From: Pseudolabrys sp. Root1462
GTDB lineage: Bacteria; Pseudomonadota; Alphaproteobacteria; Rhizobiales; Xanthobacteraceae
DNA: 64,000 nt
Reading direction: 5' to 3'
NCBI RefSeq assembly: GCF_001426945.1
Contig: NZ_LMFS01000003.1
Coordinates: forward strand, 524,818-588,817
Part shown: positions 26,587 to 35,063 of the stretch, piece by piece
Layout: each line of letters opens with the position of its first letter
Position numbering within the stretch: position 1 is the first letter of the stretch
Made by a program: the position numbers and the translations under genes
The notes under the pieces: model-generated
What the model saw: the letters and a program-made list of their open reading frames with translations, nothing else
The model's database searches: none
Told to the model about the DNA's origin: nothing

Positions 26587-28404
26587 TCACTCGCCGGCCA
26601 GTTCCTCGCGCATCATTTCGAGCTCGAGCCACTGATCTTCCGCGGCCGCGAGTTTGCGCTGGGTTTCGCCGAGATCCTTGCTGATCTTGTCGAAGGCCGC
26701 GCGGTCGCGGACATAGAGTTGCGGATCGTTGAGCTTGTCCTGGAGTTCGGCCGCCTTGGCCTGCAGGCCTTCAATGGTCTTGGGCAAGGTCTCGAGCGCG
26801 TGCTTGTGCTTGAAGGTCAGCTTCTGCTTCGGCGCGGGCTTTTCGGCGACCGGCTTCGCGGTCTTGGCCGTCTCGGCTTTCGGCACTTCCCTTGCCGCGG
26901 CGCGCGACAGATCCTCACCGCGCTGCTTGAGCATGTCGGAGTAGCCGCCGGCATATTCAGTCCAGCGGCCATCGCCTTCCGGCACGATCACACCGGAAAC
27001 GAGACGATCGAGAAAATCGCGGTCATGGCTGATCAGCAGCACCGTGCCCGGATATTCGCTGATCGTTTCCTCGAGCACGTCGAGCGTTTCCATGTCGAGA
27101 TCGTTGGTCGGCTCGTCGAGCACCAGCAGGTTCGACGGCTTGGCCAGCGCCTGCGCCAGCATCAGCCGGCCGCGCTCGCCGCCCGATAGTTTGCCGAGCG
27201 GAGTTCGCGCCTGCTCAGGCGAAAACAGAAAGTCCTTCATGTAGCTGATAACGTGCTTGGCTTGACCGTTGACCATCACCGTCTCGCCGGCGCCGCCGGT
27301 CAGCGCATCAGCGACGGTGGTCTCGGCATTGAGACTGTCGCGGTGCTGATTGAGCGTGGCGACTGCGAGATTGGCGCCAAGCTTCACCGTCCCGGAATCG
27401 GGCTGGTCGGCGCCGATCAGCAAATTGATCAGCGTGGTCTTGCCGGTGCCATTGGGCCCGACGATGCCAATGCGGTCGCCGCGGGCGACGCGCAGCGAGA
27501 AGTCGCTGACGATGGGGCGATCGCCATAGCTTTTGAAGATGTTCTTGGCTTCGATTACCAGCGCGCCGGATTGCTGCGCCGCGCCTGCGGTGATGGCGGC
27601 GGCGCCCGCCGCACCTCGATAGCTGCGGCGCTGCTCGCGCAGGGCCGCGAGTTCGCCGACCCGGCGCATGTTGCGCTTGCGCCGGGCGGTGACGCCGTAT
27701 CGCATCCAGTGCTCTTCCGCGACGATCTTGCGATCGAGCTTGTGCTGGTCGCGCTCCTCCTCCGCCAGCACTTGGTCGCGCCATTCCTCGAAGAAGGCAA
27801 AGCCCTTGTCGAGCCGGCGCGTGGTGCCGCGATCGAGCCACACCGTGGTGCGCGTCAGGTTGGAAAGGAAGCGACGGTCATGGCTGATGATGACCAGCGC
27901 AGTGCGCCGCGCCGCTAGATCCTTTTCCAGCCATTCAATGGTGGTGAGATCGAGATGGTTGGTCGGCTCGTCGAGCAGCAGAATGTCGGGATCCGCCGCG
28001 AGAGCATGCGCCAGCGACACGCGCCGCGCCTCGCCGCCGGACAGGTGCGACGGGTCTTCCTCGCCGGTCATCCCGAGCTCTTCGAGCAACTGACGGGCAA
28101 TGTAGTGGTCGTCGGTCGGCTTCAGTCCGGCTTCGACATAAGAGAGCGTGGTGGCGTGGCCGCCGAAATTCGGTTCCTGCGACAGGTAGCGGACCAAGGC
28201 GCCCGGCTGCACGAACACCGTGCCGGCATCGGGCTCGACCAGGCCGGCGGCGATCTTGAGCAAGGTCGACTTGCCGGAGCCATTACGCCCGACCAGCGAC
28301 ACGCGTTCGCCCGTGGAAACCGACAGGTCGGCCCCGCTCAGCAGCGGCGTACCGCCGAAAGTCAATTTGATACCGGTGAGTTGCAGCAGGGGAGGTGGCG
28401 CCAT
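26587..28404 (-). CDS. ABC-F family ATPase (Uup-like)
   Basis: A 605-residue soluble protein with two ABC cassettes and no membrane segments, the ABC-F layout of ribosome-associated ATPases. Walker A motifs are GRNGSGKST and GPNGTGKTT; signatures are HLSGGEARRVSLAHAL and KLSGGERGRLMLAQAL; Walker B motifs are ILLLDEPTNHLD and LLVLDEPTNDLD. A Lys-rich linker and C-terminal coiled coil (about 520-605) resemble Uup. The ATG at 28404 is used because the upstream in-frame extension lacks domain character. Confidence 0.92.
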   Translation of the reverse strand: MAPPPLLQLTGIKLTFGGTPLLSGADLSVSTGERVSLVGRNGSGKSTLLKIAAGLVEPDAGTVFVQPGALVRYLSQEPNFGGHATTLSYVEAGLKPTDDHYIARQLLEELGMTGEEDPSHLSGGEARRVSLAHALAADPDILLLDEPTNHLDLTTIEWLEKDLAARRTALVIISHDRRFLSNLTRTTVWLDRGTTRRLDKGFAFFEEWRDQVLAEEERDQHKLDRKIVAEEHWMRYGVTARRKRNMRRVGELAALREQRRSYRGAAGAAAITAGAAQQSGALVIEAKNIFKSYGDRPIVSDFSLRVARGDRIGIVGPNGTGKTTLINLLIGADQPDSGTVKLGANLAVATLNQHRDSLNAETTVADALTGGAGETVMVNGQAKHVISYMKDFLFSPEQARTPLGKLSGGERGRLMLAQALAKPSNLLVLDEPTNDLDMETLDVLEETISEYPGTVLLISHDRDFLDRLVSGVIVPEGDGRWTEYAGGYSDMLKQRGEDLSRAAAREVPKAETAKTAKPVAEKPAPKQKLTFKHKHALETLPKTIEGLQAKAAELQDKLNDPQLYVRDRAAFDKISKDLGETQRKLAAAEDQWLELEMMREELAGE

Positions 28405-28527
28405 GGCCCTTCGCCTACAGGCGGAAAGCGCCAAGGTCAAAACCATCGGCGTCTTCAGCAAGGCAGCGGTTGTTTCTCATTTATCTGCAGCTACTTAAGG
28501 AGCTTCGGATTCCCTCGCCCGCAATGG

Positions 28528-28752
28528 CTACTTCTTGCGAATCCGGAAGGTGAGAAGGTCGGTGCCAAGATCTCTGGCTTCCAGGATGTCCCCGCTCTCG
28601 CGGACCGCATGGGGAATGTCGATGGCCGCCATCGGGTCGGTGCATTCGGCGATGATCAGGTCGCCGGGCGCCAGCGCGGTCAGCGCCTTCTTTACCAGGA
28701 GCGTGGGCAACGGGCATTTGAGGCCCCGCATGTCCATGGTCTTTTCCGTCAA
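28528..28752 (-). CDS. TusA-family sulfurtransferase-like protein
   Basis: A 74-residue TusA/SirA-type protein. MDMRGLKCPLPTLLVKKAL has the CPxP motif with the sulfur-carrying Cys, and FRIRKK ends the domain. TusA proteins pass sulfur for tRNA thiolation and molybdenum cofactor work. The start is taken as TTG at 28752 with GGAG 8 bases upstream; an ATG at 28737 would also give an intact domain. It is divergent from the moeA-like gene, so a link to molybdoenzyme maturation is plausible. Confidence 0.85.
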   Translation of the reverse strand: MTEKTMDMRGLKCPLPTLLVKKALTALAPGDLIIAECTDPMAAIDIPHAVRESGDILEARDLGTDLLTFRIRKK

Positions 28753-28827
28753 CGCCAAAGCTCCTGTCGGCGACAATGCTGCGCTAGACTGAGAACCCAT
28801 CAGGCCTGAAGCGGTCAAGGGCGGATT

Positions 28828-29952
28828 ATGGCGGCGGCGTCCGAGACAATACAGATGATTTCGCGGCTCACGCCGCTTTCCGATGTCCTCGCGATGGTCG
28901 ATCTGCGCGTCAAGGCGGTGACGCCGCGCACGCTGGACGTCGCGGCGGCGGCGGGCCGCGCGCTCGCCGTCGATGCCATGGCCGCGCCACGGCCGACAGC
29001 GCCGCTGGCGCTGATCGACGGCTGGGCGCTGGCCTCCGACGCCACGCTCGGTGCAGCCGCTCATAATCCACTGCCGCTCGTTCATCCGCCGCAGCGCATC
29101 GAAGCCGGACAGCCCTTGCCGCCCGACGCCGACAGTGTCGCGCCTTTTCATGCCGTGAAGTCCGCGAACGGATTGGCCGAGGCGCTGGCCACCATCAATC
29201 CCGGCGACGGCGTGTTGCAGCCCGGCGGCGACAGCGATCCACTGATCCCGTTGCGGCGCGCCGGCGAGCGCATGCGCATGATGGATCTGGCCGCCTTCGC
29301 CGCCGCCGGCGTGTCGCGCATCGCGGTGCGCGAACCGCGCATTCGCGTTTTGCCGCTGCGCGGCTCGACCATCATCGCCGCGGCGGCGCGGCTCCTGGCC
29401 CAAGACGTCGAACGGCGCGGCGGCGCCGCCAAGCTCGACGAGCCGGGGCGCGATCTCGGCACCGTGCTGGCCTCGGAAACGGCCGATGCGATTGTCGTCA
29501 TCGGCGGCACCGGCTCGGGCCGCAACGACACTTGCGTGCACACGATGGCGAGGGACAGCGAACTCGCCGTGCACGGCATGGCGATTGCGCCCGGCGAAAC
29601 CGCGGCGCTCGGCTTTGCCGGTTCGCGGCCGCTACTGCTGCTGCCGGGCCGCCTCGATGCGGCGCTGGCCGTGTGGTTGATGGTGGGACGCCGCATTCAG
29701 GACCGGCTGGCCGGTATTCCCGGCGGCGAGAGACAATTGTCCGAGCCGCTCACGCTGTCACGAAAGCTGTCATCCACCGTCGGGCTCTGCGAAATCGTCC
29801 CCGTGCGCCGCATCCAGAATTCGGTCGAGCCTTTGGCGTCGAAATACCTGCCATTGTCGGCGCTGACGCGGTCCGACGGCTGGATCCTGATTCCGGCCGA
29901 ATGCGACGGCTACGACGAAGGCGCTACCGTGCAGGTCCGGCCGTGGCCTTGA
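28828..29952 (+). CDS. Divergent MoeA-like molybdopterin-binding protein
   Basis: A 374-residue MoeA paralog. The N-terminal half keeps the MoeA pattern PLALIDGWALAS (MoeA has the S-x-x-D-G-Y-A-V form), and the MoCF domain has VVIGGTGSGRNDTCV where the neighbouring MoeA has TSGGVSAGEADHV. A C-terminal MoeA-IV-like region ends with DGWILIPAECDGYDEGATVQV. It may bind molybdopterin without the standard molybdate insertion role. It begins the rightward cofactor gene set. Confidence 0.78.
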   Translation: MAAASETIQMISRLTPLSDVLAMVDLRVKAVTPRTLDVAAAAGRALAVDAMAAPRPTAPLALIDGWALASDATLGAAAHNPLPLVHPPQRIEAGQPLPPDADSVAPFHAVKSANGLAEALATINPGDGVLQPGGDSDPLIPLRRAGERMRMMDLAAFAAAGVSRIAVREPRIRVLPLRGSTIIAAAARLLAQDVERRGGAAKLDEPGRDLGTVLASETADAIVVIGGTGSGRNDTCVHTMARDSELAVHGMAIAPGETAALGFAGSRPLLLLPGRLDAALAVWLMVGRRIQDRLAGIPGGERQLSEPLTLSRKLSSTVGLCEIVPVRRIQNSVEPLASKYLPLSALTRSDGWILIPAECDGYDEGATVQVRPWP

Positions 29953-29982
29953 ACGCTTACGCTTAGCCGGGCACATTCGGGA

Positions 29983-30765
29983 ATGGTCAACCGGGGTCTT
30001 CAGGAAGCAATCCGCGCCGTCGGCGGCGTCACCGAACTGGCACGCCGCGTCGGCATCTCGCAGCCGTCGGTTTCGAACTGGACGCGCATTCCGGCGGGCC
30101 GCGTTGTTGCGGTCGAGGCGGCGACCGGTATCGACCGATCGATCCTGCGGCCCGACCTCTATGGCACAGCCGGCGATGCCGCGAGCAAGCACGGCGATGC
30201 GACGGCGGAGGATGCCGCCGAGTGGGCCGACAAGTCGACCATGCGCATCATCGGTCTTGCCGGGTGGAGCGGCTCCGGCAAGACGACGCTGATCACCAAA
30301 CTCGTTCCTGTCCTCAAGTTGCGCGGCCTTCGCGTCTCGACCCTCAAGCACGCCCATCACGGCTTCGACCTCGACCGCCCAGGCAAGGACAGCTTCCGGC
30401 ACCGCGAAGCCGGCGCGACCGAGGTCATCGTTTCCTCGGCCAGCCGCTGGGCGATCCTTCATGAACTGCGTGACGAAGAAGAATGGAATCTGCTCGACCT
30501 GGTCGAGAAAATGTCGCCGGTCGACCTGGTGCTGGTCGAAGGTTTCAAACGCGACGCCTTTCCGAAAATCGAAATCCACCGCGCCGAAAACGGCAAGCCG
30601 CTGATCCAGCCGGACGATCCTTATATCGTCGCTGTGGCCGCGGACGTTGCTCTGCCGCAGGCCAAGGTCCCGGTCATCGATCTCAACGATGTCGAAGCGA
30701 TCGCCGATCTGCTGCTCCGGCATGCCGCGACGATCCGCGAGGTCGCGCGGGCGATGGCTGGTTAG
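29983..30765 (+). CDS. mobB: YdaS-like helix-turn-helix fused to MobB
   Basis: A 260-residue fusion. Residues 1-60 (LQEAIRAVGGVTELARRVG, ISQPSVSNWTRIPAGRVVAVEAATG, RPDLYG) resemble the YdaS/Cro-type HTH domain. After a 25-residue Ala/Asp-rich linker, residues 87-260 form a complete MobB: GLAGWSGSGKTTL (Walker A), LKHAHHGFDLDRPGKDSFRHREAGA and LVLVEGFKRDAFPKIEIHR. MobB is a GTP-binding protein aiding molybdopterin guanine dinucleotide synthesis. An internal ATG at 30241 could give MobB alone, but no good ribosome site precedes it. It ends 5 bases before moeA. Confidence 0.85.
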   Translation: MVNRGLQEAIRAVGGVTELARRVGISQPSVSNWTRIPAGRVVAVEAATGIDRSILRPDLYGTAGDAASKHGDATAEDAAEWADKSTMRIIGLAGWSGSGKTTLITKLVPVLKLRGLRVSTLKHAHHGFDLDRPGKDSFRHREAGATEVIVSSASRWAILHELRDEEEWNLLDLVEKMSPVDLVLVEGFKRDAFPKIEIHRAENGKPLIQPDDPYIVAVAADVALPQAKVPVIDLNDVEAIADLLLRHAATIREVARAMAG

Positions 30766-30770
30766 GGCCG

Positions 30771-32060
30771 ATGGCGCAACTGAGCGACGACTGTTTCGCG
30801 TTCTCGGGGCCCCTGCTGACGCTGGCCGAGATGGAGCAACTGATTGCGACACGCGTTGCGCCGGTCCCTGAGACCGAACGCGTGGCGTTGCGAGGTGCAC
30901 GCGGCCGCGTCACGACCGGCGATATCAAGGCACCGCTCGATCTGCCGCCGTTCGACAATTCGGCGGTCGATGGCTATGCGGTGCGCCACGCCGATCTCGA
31001 TGCGGACGGCGACACCACGCTCGCCGTCAGCGGCCGGCTCACCGCCGGCGCGCGCGCCGACATCGCACTGGGGCCGAAGCAGGCAATCCGCATCTTTACC
31101 GGTGCGGCGATGCCGGCCGGTGCCGACACCGTCTACATGCAGGAAGACGTGACGCTGGCGGGCGATGCGGTGACAGTGCCGAAAGGGCTGGCGCCTGGCG
31201 CCAACCGCCGGCTGGCCGGCGAGGATGTACCCGCCGGCCGCGTTGTTTTGCCCGCCGGTACCGTGCTCGAGGCCCGGCACATCGCGCTCCTGGCGGCGCT
31301 CGGCATCACCGAGGTCGAAGTGCGGCGTCGGCTGAAGGTCGCTATCTTTTCGACCGGCGACGAAGTCGTCGAACCCGGCACGCAACGCGCCGGCGCGACG
31401 ATCTTCGATTCCAATCGCTATTTGCTGTCCGCGCTGTTCGAGCAACTCGGCACGGTCGTCACTGATCTCGGCATTCTGGCTGACGAGCCGTCCGAACTGG
31501 CGCGGGCGCTGGCCAAAGCCGCCGCGTGGCACGATCTCGTCATCACGTCGGGTGGCGTGTCGGCCGGGGAAGCCGATCACGTCCGGGCGGCGGTGGAGAA
31601 GATTGGCAGTCTGGTGTTCTGGCGCGTCGCCATCAAGCCCGGCCGGCCGGTGGCGATGGGGGTGATCCGCGCCGCGCCGCGCAAGGATTACGCGGCCCAT
31701 GCCGGCGCCGCGTTTTGCGGACTGCCTGGTAATCCGGTTGCGGTGTTCGTGACATTCGTCCGCGTGGTCAAACCGCTGCTGCTGCGCCTTTCCGGCGCAC
31801 GGCCGCAGAGCCTGACGCCCCTCCCGGTGCGCGCGGCCTTCACCTATATGAAAAAGAAGGGCCGACGCGAATATGTCCGGGTCGCCTTGCGGCGCGGGGC
31901 CGACGGCGAGATCGAAGCTGTGAAACATCCCCAGGACGGCACTGGTATTCTCACATCATTGACGGAGACCGACGGCTTGCTCGAATTTCCCGAAGACGTC
32001 GCCTCAGTCGCGCCCGGCGACCGTGCCGGCTTTCTCTCTTTCGCGGCGCTGATGGGATGA
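30771..32060 (+). CDS. moeA: Molybdopterin molybdenumtransferase MoeA
   Basis: A 429-residue MoeA, standard length. PPFDNSAVDGYAVRHADL, IFTGAAMPAGADTVYMQED, IFSTGDEVVEPG, TSGGVSAGEADHV and CGLPGNPVAVFVTF are all present. It inserts molybdate into adenylylated molybdopterin. The start at 30771 follows mobB by 5 bases; the longer upstream frame overlaps mobB and is rejected. The stop overlaps the MBL-fold gene start by 4 bases. Confidence 0.95.
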   Translation: MAQLSDDCFAFSGPLLTLAEMEQLIATRVAPVPETERVALRGARGRVTTGDIKAPLDLPPFDNSAVDGYAVRHADLDADGDTTLAVSGRLTAGARADIALGPKQAIRIFTGAAMPAGADTVYMQEDVTLAGDAVTVPKGLAPGANRRLAGEDVPAGRVVLPAGTVLEARHIALLAALGITEVEVRRRLKVAIFSTGDEVVEPGTQRAGATIFDSNRYLLSALFEQLGTVVTDLGILADEPSELARALAKAAAWHDLVITSGGVSAGEADHVRAAVEKIGSLVFWRVAIKPGRPVAMGVIRAAPRKDYAAHAGAAFCGLPGNPVAVFVTFVRVVKPLLLRLSGARPQSLTPLPVRAAFTYMKKKGRREYVRVALRRGADGEIEAVKHPQDGTGILTSLTETDGLLEFPEDVASVAPGDRAGFLSFAALMG

Positions 32061-33007
32061 AGGTCTCGCCGCCCGACCACCCCTTCGCACACGCGCGTCG
32101 TATTGACGGCCGCTTCGTCAACAAGAGCGGCAGGGCTGTGACGCGCGGCGATGTCTGGCGCCTGCTGCGCACGCATGATCCGGCGCCGTGGCCCGAGCAA
32201 ATTCCGCACCGGCAGGCCGAGAAACCGGTGACGCGCGTCACCGATGGCATCCGCATCACGCCGATGGGACACGCGACGGTGCTGCTGCAGACCGCGGGCT
32301 TGAACATCTTGACCGATCCGATGTGGTCGGAACGCGCGGGCCCGACGCGTTGGCTCGGCGCGAAGCGCCGCTGCCCGCCGCCGCTGGCGCTCGACGATCT
32401 GCCGCCGATCGACGTCGTGCTGCTCAGCCATTGTCATTACGACCATCTCGACCGCGCGACGCTAGCCTGGCTGGAGCAGCGCGACGGGCCGCGGCTCATC
32501 ACCGGCCTCAATGTCGGCGCCATCACGCCATGCAGGAATGTTCGCGAGCTCGACTGGTGGCACAGCGAAGCGCTGGGCGGCGGTGTAACCACGACCTACG
32601 TGCCGGCCGAGCACGGTTCGGCGCGCGGGCTGTTCGACCAGAACAAGAGTCTGTGGGGCGGCTTCGTCATCGAGACGCCGGCAGGCACCATCTATTTCGC
32701 CGGCGACACGGCATTCGGCGAACATTTCGCCGCCATTCGCGAGCGTTTCGGCTCGCCGGACGTGTCGCTGTTGCCGATCGGCGCCTATCTGCCGCGCTGG
32801 TTCATGTCCATCGTGCACATGGATGCGCATCAGGCCGTCGAGGCGGCAAGCATTTTGCAATCGCGCGTCACGCTGCCAATCCATTACGGAGTGTTTCACC
32901 TCGCCGACGATGGCTATCACGAACCGCTGGAGACATTGAACGCCGCCTTGTCGGGCAGCGATCTCGACGTGCGCGTGCCGGCCTTCGGCGATGCAGTTCA
33001 CATCTAG
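32057..33007 (+). CDS. MBL-fold metal-dependent hydrolase (UlaG/NAPE-PLD-like)
   Basis: A 316-residue metallo-beta-lactamase-fold protein. The metal motif is SHCHYDHLD, with FAGDTAFGEHF and HYGVFHLADDGYHEP supplying further ligands, and PMWSERAGPTRWLG typical of the NAPE-PLD-like group. Substrate unknown. It is translationally coupled to moeA (ATGA overlap) and its stop overlaps that of the convergent mobA by 4 bases, so a housekeeping link to cofactor genes is possible but not shown. Confidence 0.87.
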   Translation: MKVSPPDHPFAHARRIDGRFVNKSGRAVTRGDVWRLLRTHDPAPWPEQIPHRQAEKPVTRVTDGIRITPMGHATVLLQTAGLNILTDPMWSERAGPTRWLGAKRRCPPPLALDDLPPIDVVLLSHCHYDHLDRATLAWLEQRDGPRLITGLNVGAITPCRNVRELDWWHSEALGGGVTTTYVPAEHGSARGLFDQNKSLWGGFVIETPAGTIYFAGDTAFGEHFAAIRERFGSPDVSLLPIGAYLPRWFMSIVHMDAHQAVEAASILQSRVTLPIHYGVFHLADDGYHEPLETLNAALSGSDLDVRVPAFGDAVHI

Positions 33008-33642
33008 AGCATGTGTGCGGCGGCGATGGCCTGGGCTTTGGCGACATCGTCGGACGTATTGACGTTGAAGAACGGATCGACCGGCTGATCGGGCCAATCG
33101 GCGATGGCGATGCCATGGCGCGCGGTGAAGACCTCGACGCCGCGCACACCCTCTTCGGTGACCGCCTTGCGCAGATCCGCGCGCAGCGCCAGCGGCCACA
33201 AGCCGACGACGGGGTGCCGCCACTCGCCGGACCGTGCGCAAGCCAGCGGCATGCCGGCACCCATCCGGCGGCGCGCCTCATGCAGACGCTCGACCAGGTC
33301 GTCCGGAAGGAATGGACAATCGCCCGGCGCACTGAGCAGCCATTCGATGCCGTTGTCCTGTGCCGCGAGCCAATCGAGCCCGGCGAGAATGCCGGCGAGC
33401 GGACCCGGGAAATCCGGCAGGCTGTCCGGAACCACCACGCAGCCGGTGTCGGCGAAGCGCGCCGGATCGCCATTGGCATTGATGACGATGTCGATGCACT
33501 GGCCGGACAAGGTTGCCAGCACCCGGTCGAGGATGGTCGAACGGCCGATCTTGATGAGGGCCTTGTCGCCGCCGCCCATGCGGCGGGCGAGGCCGCCGGC
33601 GAGCACCAGGCCGAAAGTCGGGGGGTGGGGGAAGTCGCTCAT
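33004..33642 (-). CDS. mobA: Molybdenum cofactor guanylyltransferase MobA
   Basis: A 212-residue enzyme that joins GMP to molybdenum-molybdopterin. LVLAGGLARRMGGGDKALIKIG is the nucleotidyltransferase signature, and SAPGDCPFLPDDLVE and VNTSDDVAKAQ are also typical. It converges on the MBL-fold gene with a 4-base stop overlap. Together with mobB and moeA it completes a MGD branch in this locus. Confidence 0.94.
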   Translation of the reverse strand: MSDFPHPPTFGLVLAGGLARRMGGGDKALIKIGRSTILDRVLATLSGQCIDIVINANGDPARFADTGCVVVPDSLPDFPGPLAGILAGLDWLAAQDNGIEWLLSAPGDCPFLPDDLVERLHEARRRMGAGMPLACARSGEWRHPVVGLWPLALRADLRKAVTEEGVRGVEVFTARHGIAIADWPDQPVDPFFNVNTSDDVAKAQAIAAAHML

Positions 33643-33873
33643 GGAGGCTGTCTATCATTCCGCTGCGCTGTCCGAGGCGCGAATCTCGCCTCGCGGGACG
33701 ATGCGGGATTCTCTATCGCGACAAGCCATTGCAATCAAAGCAGGAATATGCAGGTTAGCGGGCGCCGGAACGCCTGTCTTGCCGCTTGCCAAGCGCTGCG
33801 GCGGCTGTCAGGAACCGGCGCGCCGAAGGCGTGCTTGACGAGGCCGAGGAGCCCCGTCAGGACGTTCTGGTTT

Positions 33874-33963
33874 GGAGAGGTGGCCGAGTGGCTGAAGGCG
33901 CACGCTTGGAAAGCGTGTTTACGGGAAACCGTAACGAGGGTTCGAATCCCTCTCTCTCCGCCA
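33874..33963 (+). tRNA. tRNA-Ser (GGA anticodon)
   Basis: A 90-base class II tRNA. Acceptor GGAGAGG pairs with TCTCTCC (one G-T), discriminator G at 33960 and an encoded CCA at 33961-33963. The anticodon arm CACGC-TTGGAAA-GCGTG gives GGA, reading TCC/TCT. A long variable arm (ACGG-GAAA-CCGT) and T arm GAGGG-TTCGAAT-CCCTC are present. No integrase or direct repeat of the 3' end was seen nearby. Confidence 0.96.
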
Positions 33964-34059
33964 GCCGCCGGATGTCCGCCACAGCTTTTGTCTTCACGCC
34001 TTGCTCACGACGCTGCGGGCGCTGACCGCGCGAACACCTCTTTGAAGAAAGGGTAAGCC

Positions 34060-35043
34060 GTGAGCATTGGATTGATCGCGCTGCTTGACGATGTTGCGGC
34101 GCTCGCCAAAGTGGCCGCAGCCTCGCTCGACGATGTCGCGGGGCAGGCGGCCAAAGCCGGCGTCAAGGCCGCCGGCGTCGTCATCGATGACACGGCGGTG
34201 ACGCCTGGCTACGTCATCGGTTTTGCCGCCAAGCGCGAACTGCCCATCGTCGGCAAGATTGCAGTTGGGTCGCTGCGCAACAAGATCCTCATTCTCCTGC
34301 CGGCCGCACTGCTGCTGAGCTATTTCCTGCCATGGATCATCACGCCGATCCTGATGCTTGGCGGCGCGTATCTTTGTTACGAGGGCACTGAGAAGGTCGT
34401 CGAGGCTGTGCTGCCGGACCGTGCGCACGAGCATGAGGCGCGAACTGAATCGGTGGCCCTCAGTCCGAAAACGTTCGAGGACGAAAAGGTCGCGAGCGCG
34501 ATCAAGACCGACTTCATCCTCTCGGCGGAAATCATGGCGATCACACTGGCTGCCATTCCGGCTGGCAGCGTTGTGACGCAGGCACTGGTGCTGGCGGTGG
34601 TGGCAATCGGCATCACCGCCGCGGTGTATGGCGTCGTCGCGTTGATCGTGAAGGCCGATGACGTCGGCCTCGCGCTAGCACGCAACGAACAGCCTTCGGT
34701 GACAGGCCGGATCAGCCGGGCCTTGGGACGTGCGCTCGTGCTCGGGATGCCGATTCTGCTGAAGTTGCTCAGTGCCGTCGGCACCGCCGCAATGATCTGG
34801 GTTGGCGGCGGCATCGTGCTGCACGGCCTCGAAGTCTATGGTCCGTCGCAGATCCAACATGCCGTCGAAAGCGCGGCGCGGGCTGTCGCAAGTCTGGTGC
34901 CGGCGCTCGGTCCTGTCCTGGAATGGACGACGATCGCAGCAATCTCCGGCGTCATCGGTCTTGCGATTGGCGGTGTCCTGCTGCCGGTGGTCGAGTTTGT
35001 CGTTTCACCGGCCTGGAAGCGGATCAAGCGTCTGGCGCGCTGA
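34060..35043 (+). CDS. DUF808 (YedI-like) membrane protein
   Basis: A 327-residue multi-pass membrane protein. MSIGLIALLDDVAALAKVAA and DDVAGQAAKAGVKAAGVVIDD are typical of the DUF808 family, as is the hydrophobic core with GGAYLCYEGTEKVVE. Function unknown. The GTG start at 34060 has GAAAGGG upstream. It stands alone between the tRNA and a convergent SDR gene. Confidence 0.87.
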   Translation: MSIGLIALLDDVAALAKVAAASLDDVAGQAAKAGVKAAGVVIDDTAVTPGYVIGFAAKRELPIVGKIAVGSLRNKILILLPAALLLSYFLPWIITPILMLGGAYLCYEGTEKVVEAVLPDRAHEHEARTESVALSPKTFEDEKVASAIKTDFILSAEIMAITLAAIPAGSVVTQALVLAVVAIGITAAVYGVVALIVKADDVGLALARNEQPSVTGRISRALGRALVLGMPILLKLLSAVGTAAMIWVGGGIVLHGLEVYGPSQIQHAVESAARAVASLVPALGPVLEWTTIAAISGVIGLAIGGVLLPVVEFVVSPAWKRIKRLAR

Positions 35044-35063
35044 AGTTGCGGCATCACCCGCTA

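Noticed and set aside
32057-33007. MBL-fold gene as PhnP of the phosphonate pathway.
   Set aside because: Its motifs fit the NAPE-PLD/UlaG-like group, its length is greater than PhnP, and it lies in the molybdenum cofactor cluster.
33874-33963. tRNA-Ser as an integration site for a mobile island.
   Set aside because: No integrase, no repeated tRNA 3' end and no change in base composition were noticed around it.
32188-34056. A 622-codon plus-strand frame across the MBL gene, mobA and the tRNA.
   Set aside because: It runs through a tRNA and antisense through mobA, so it cannot be a normal gene.
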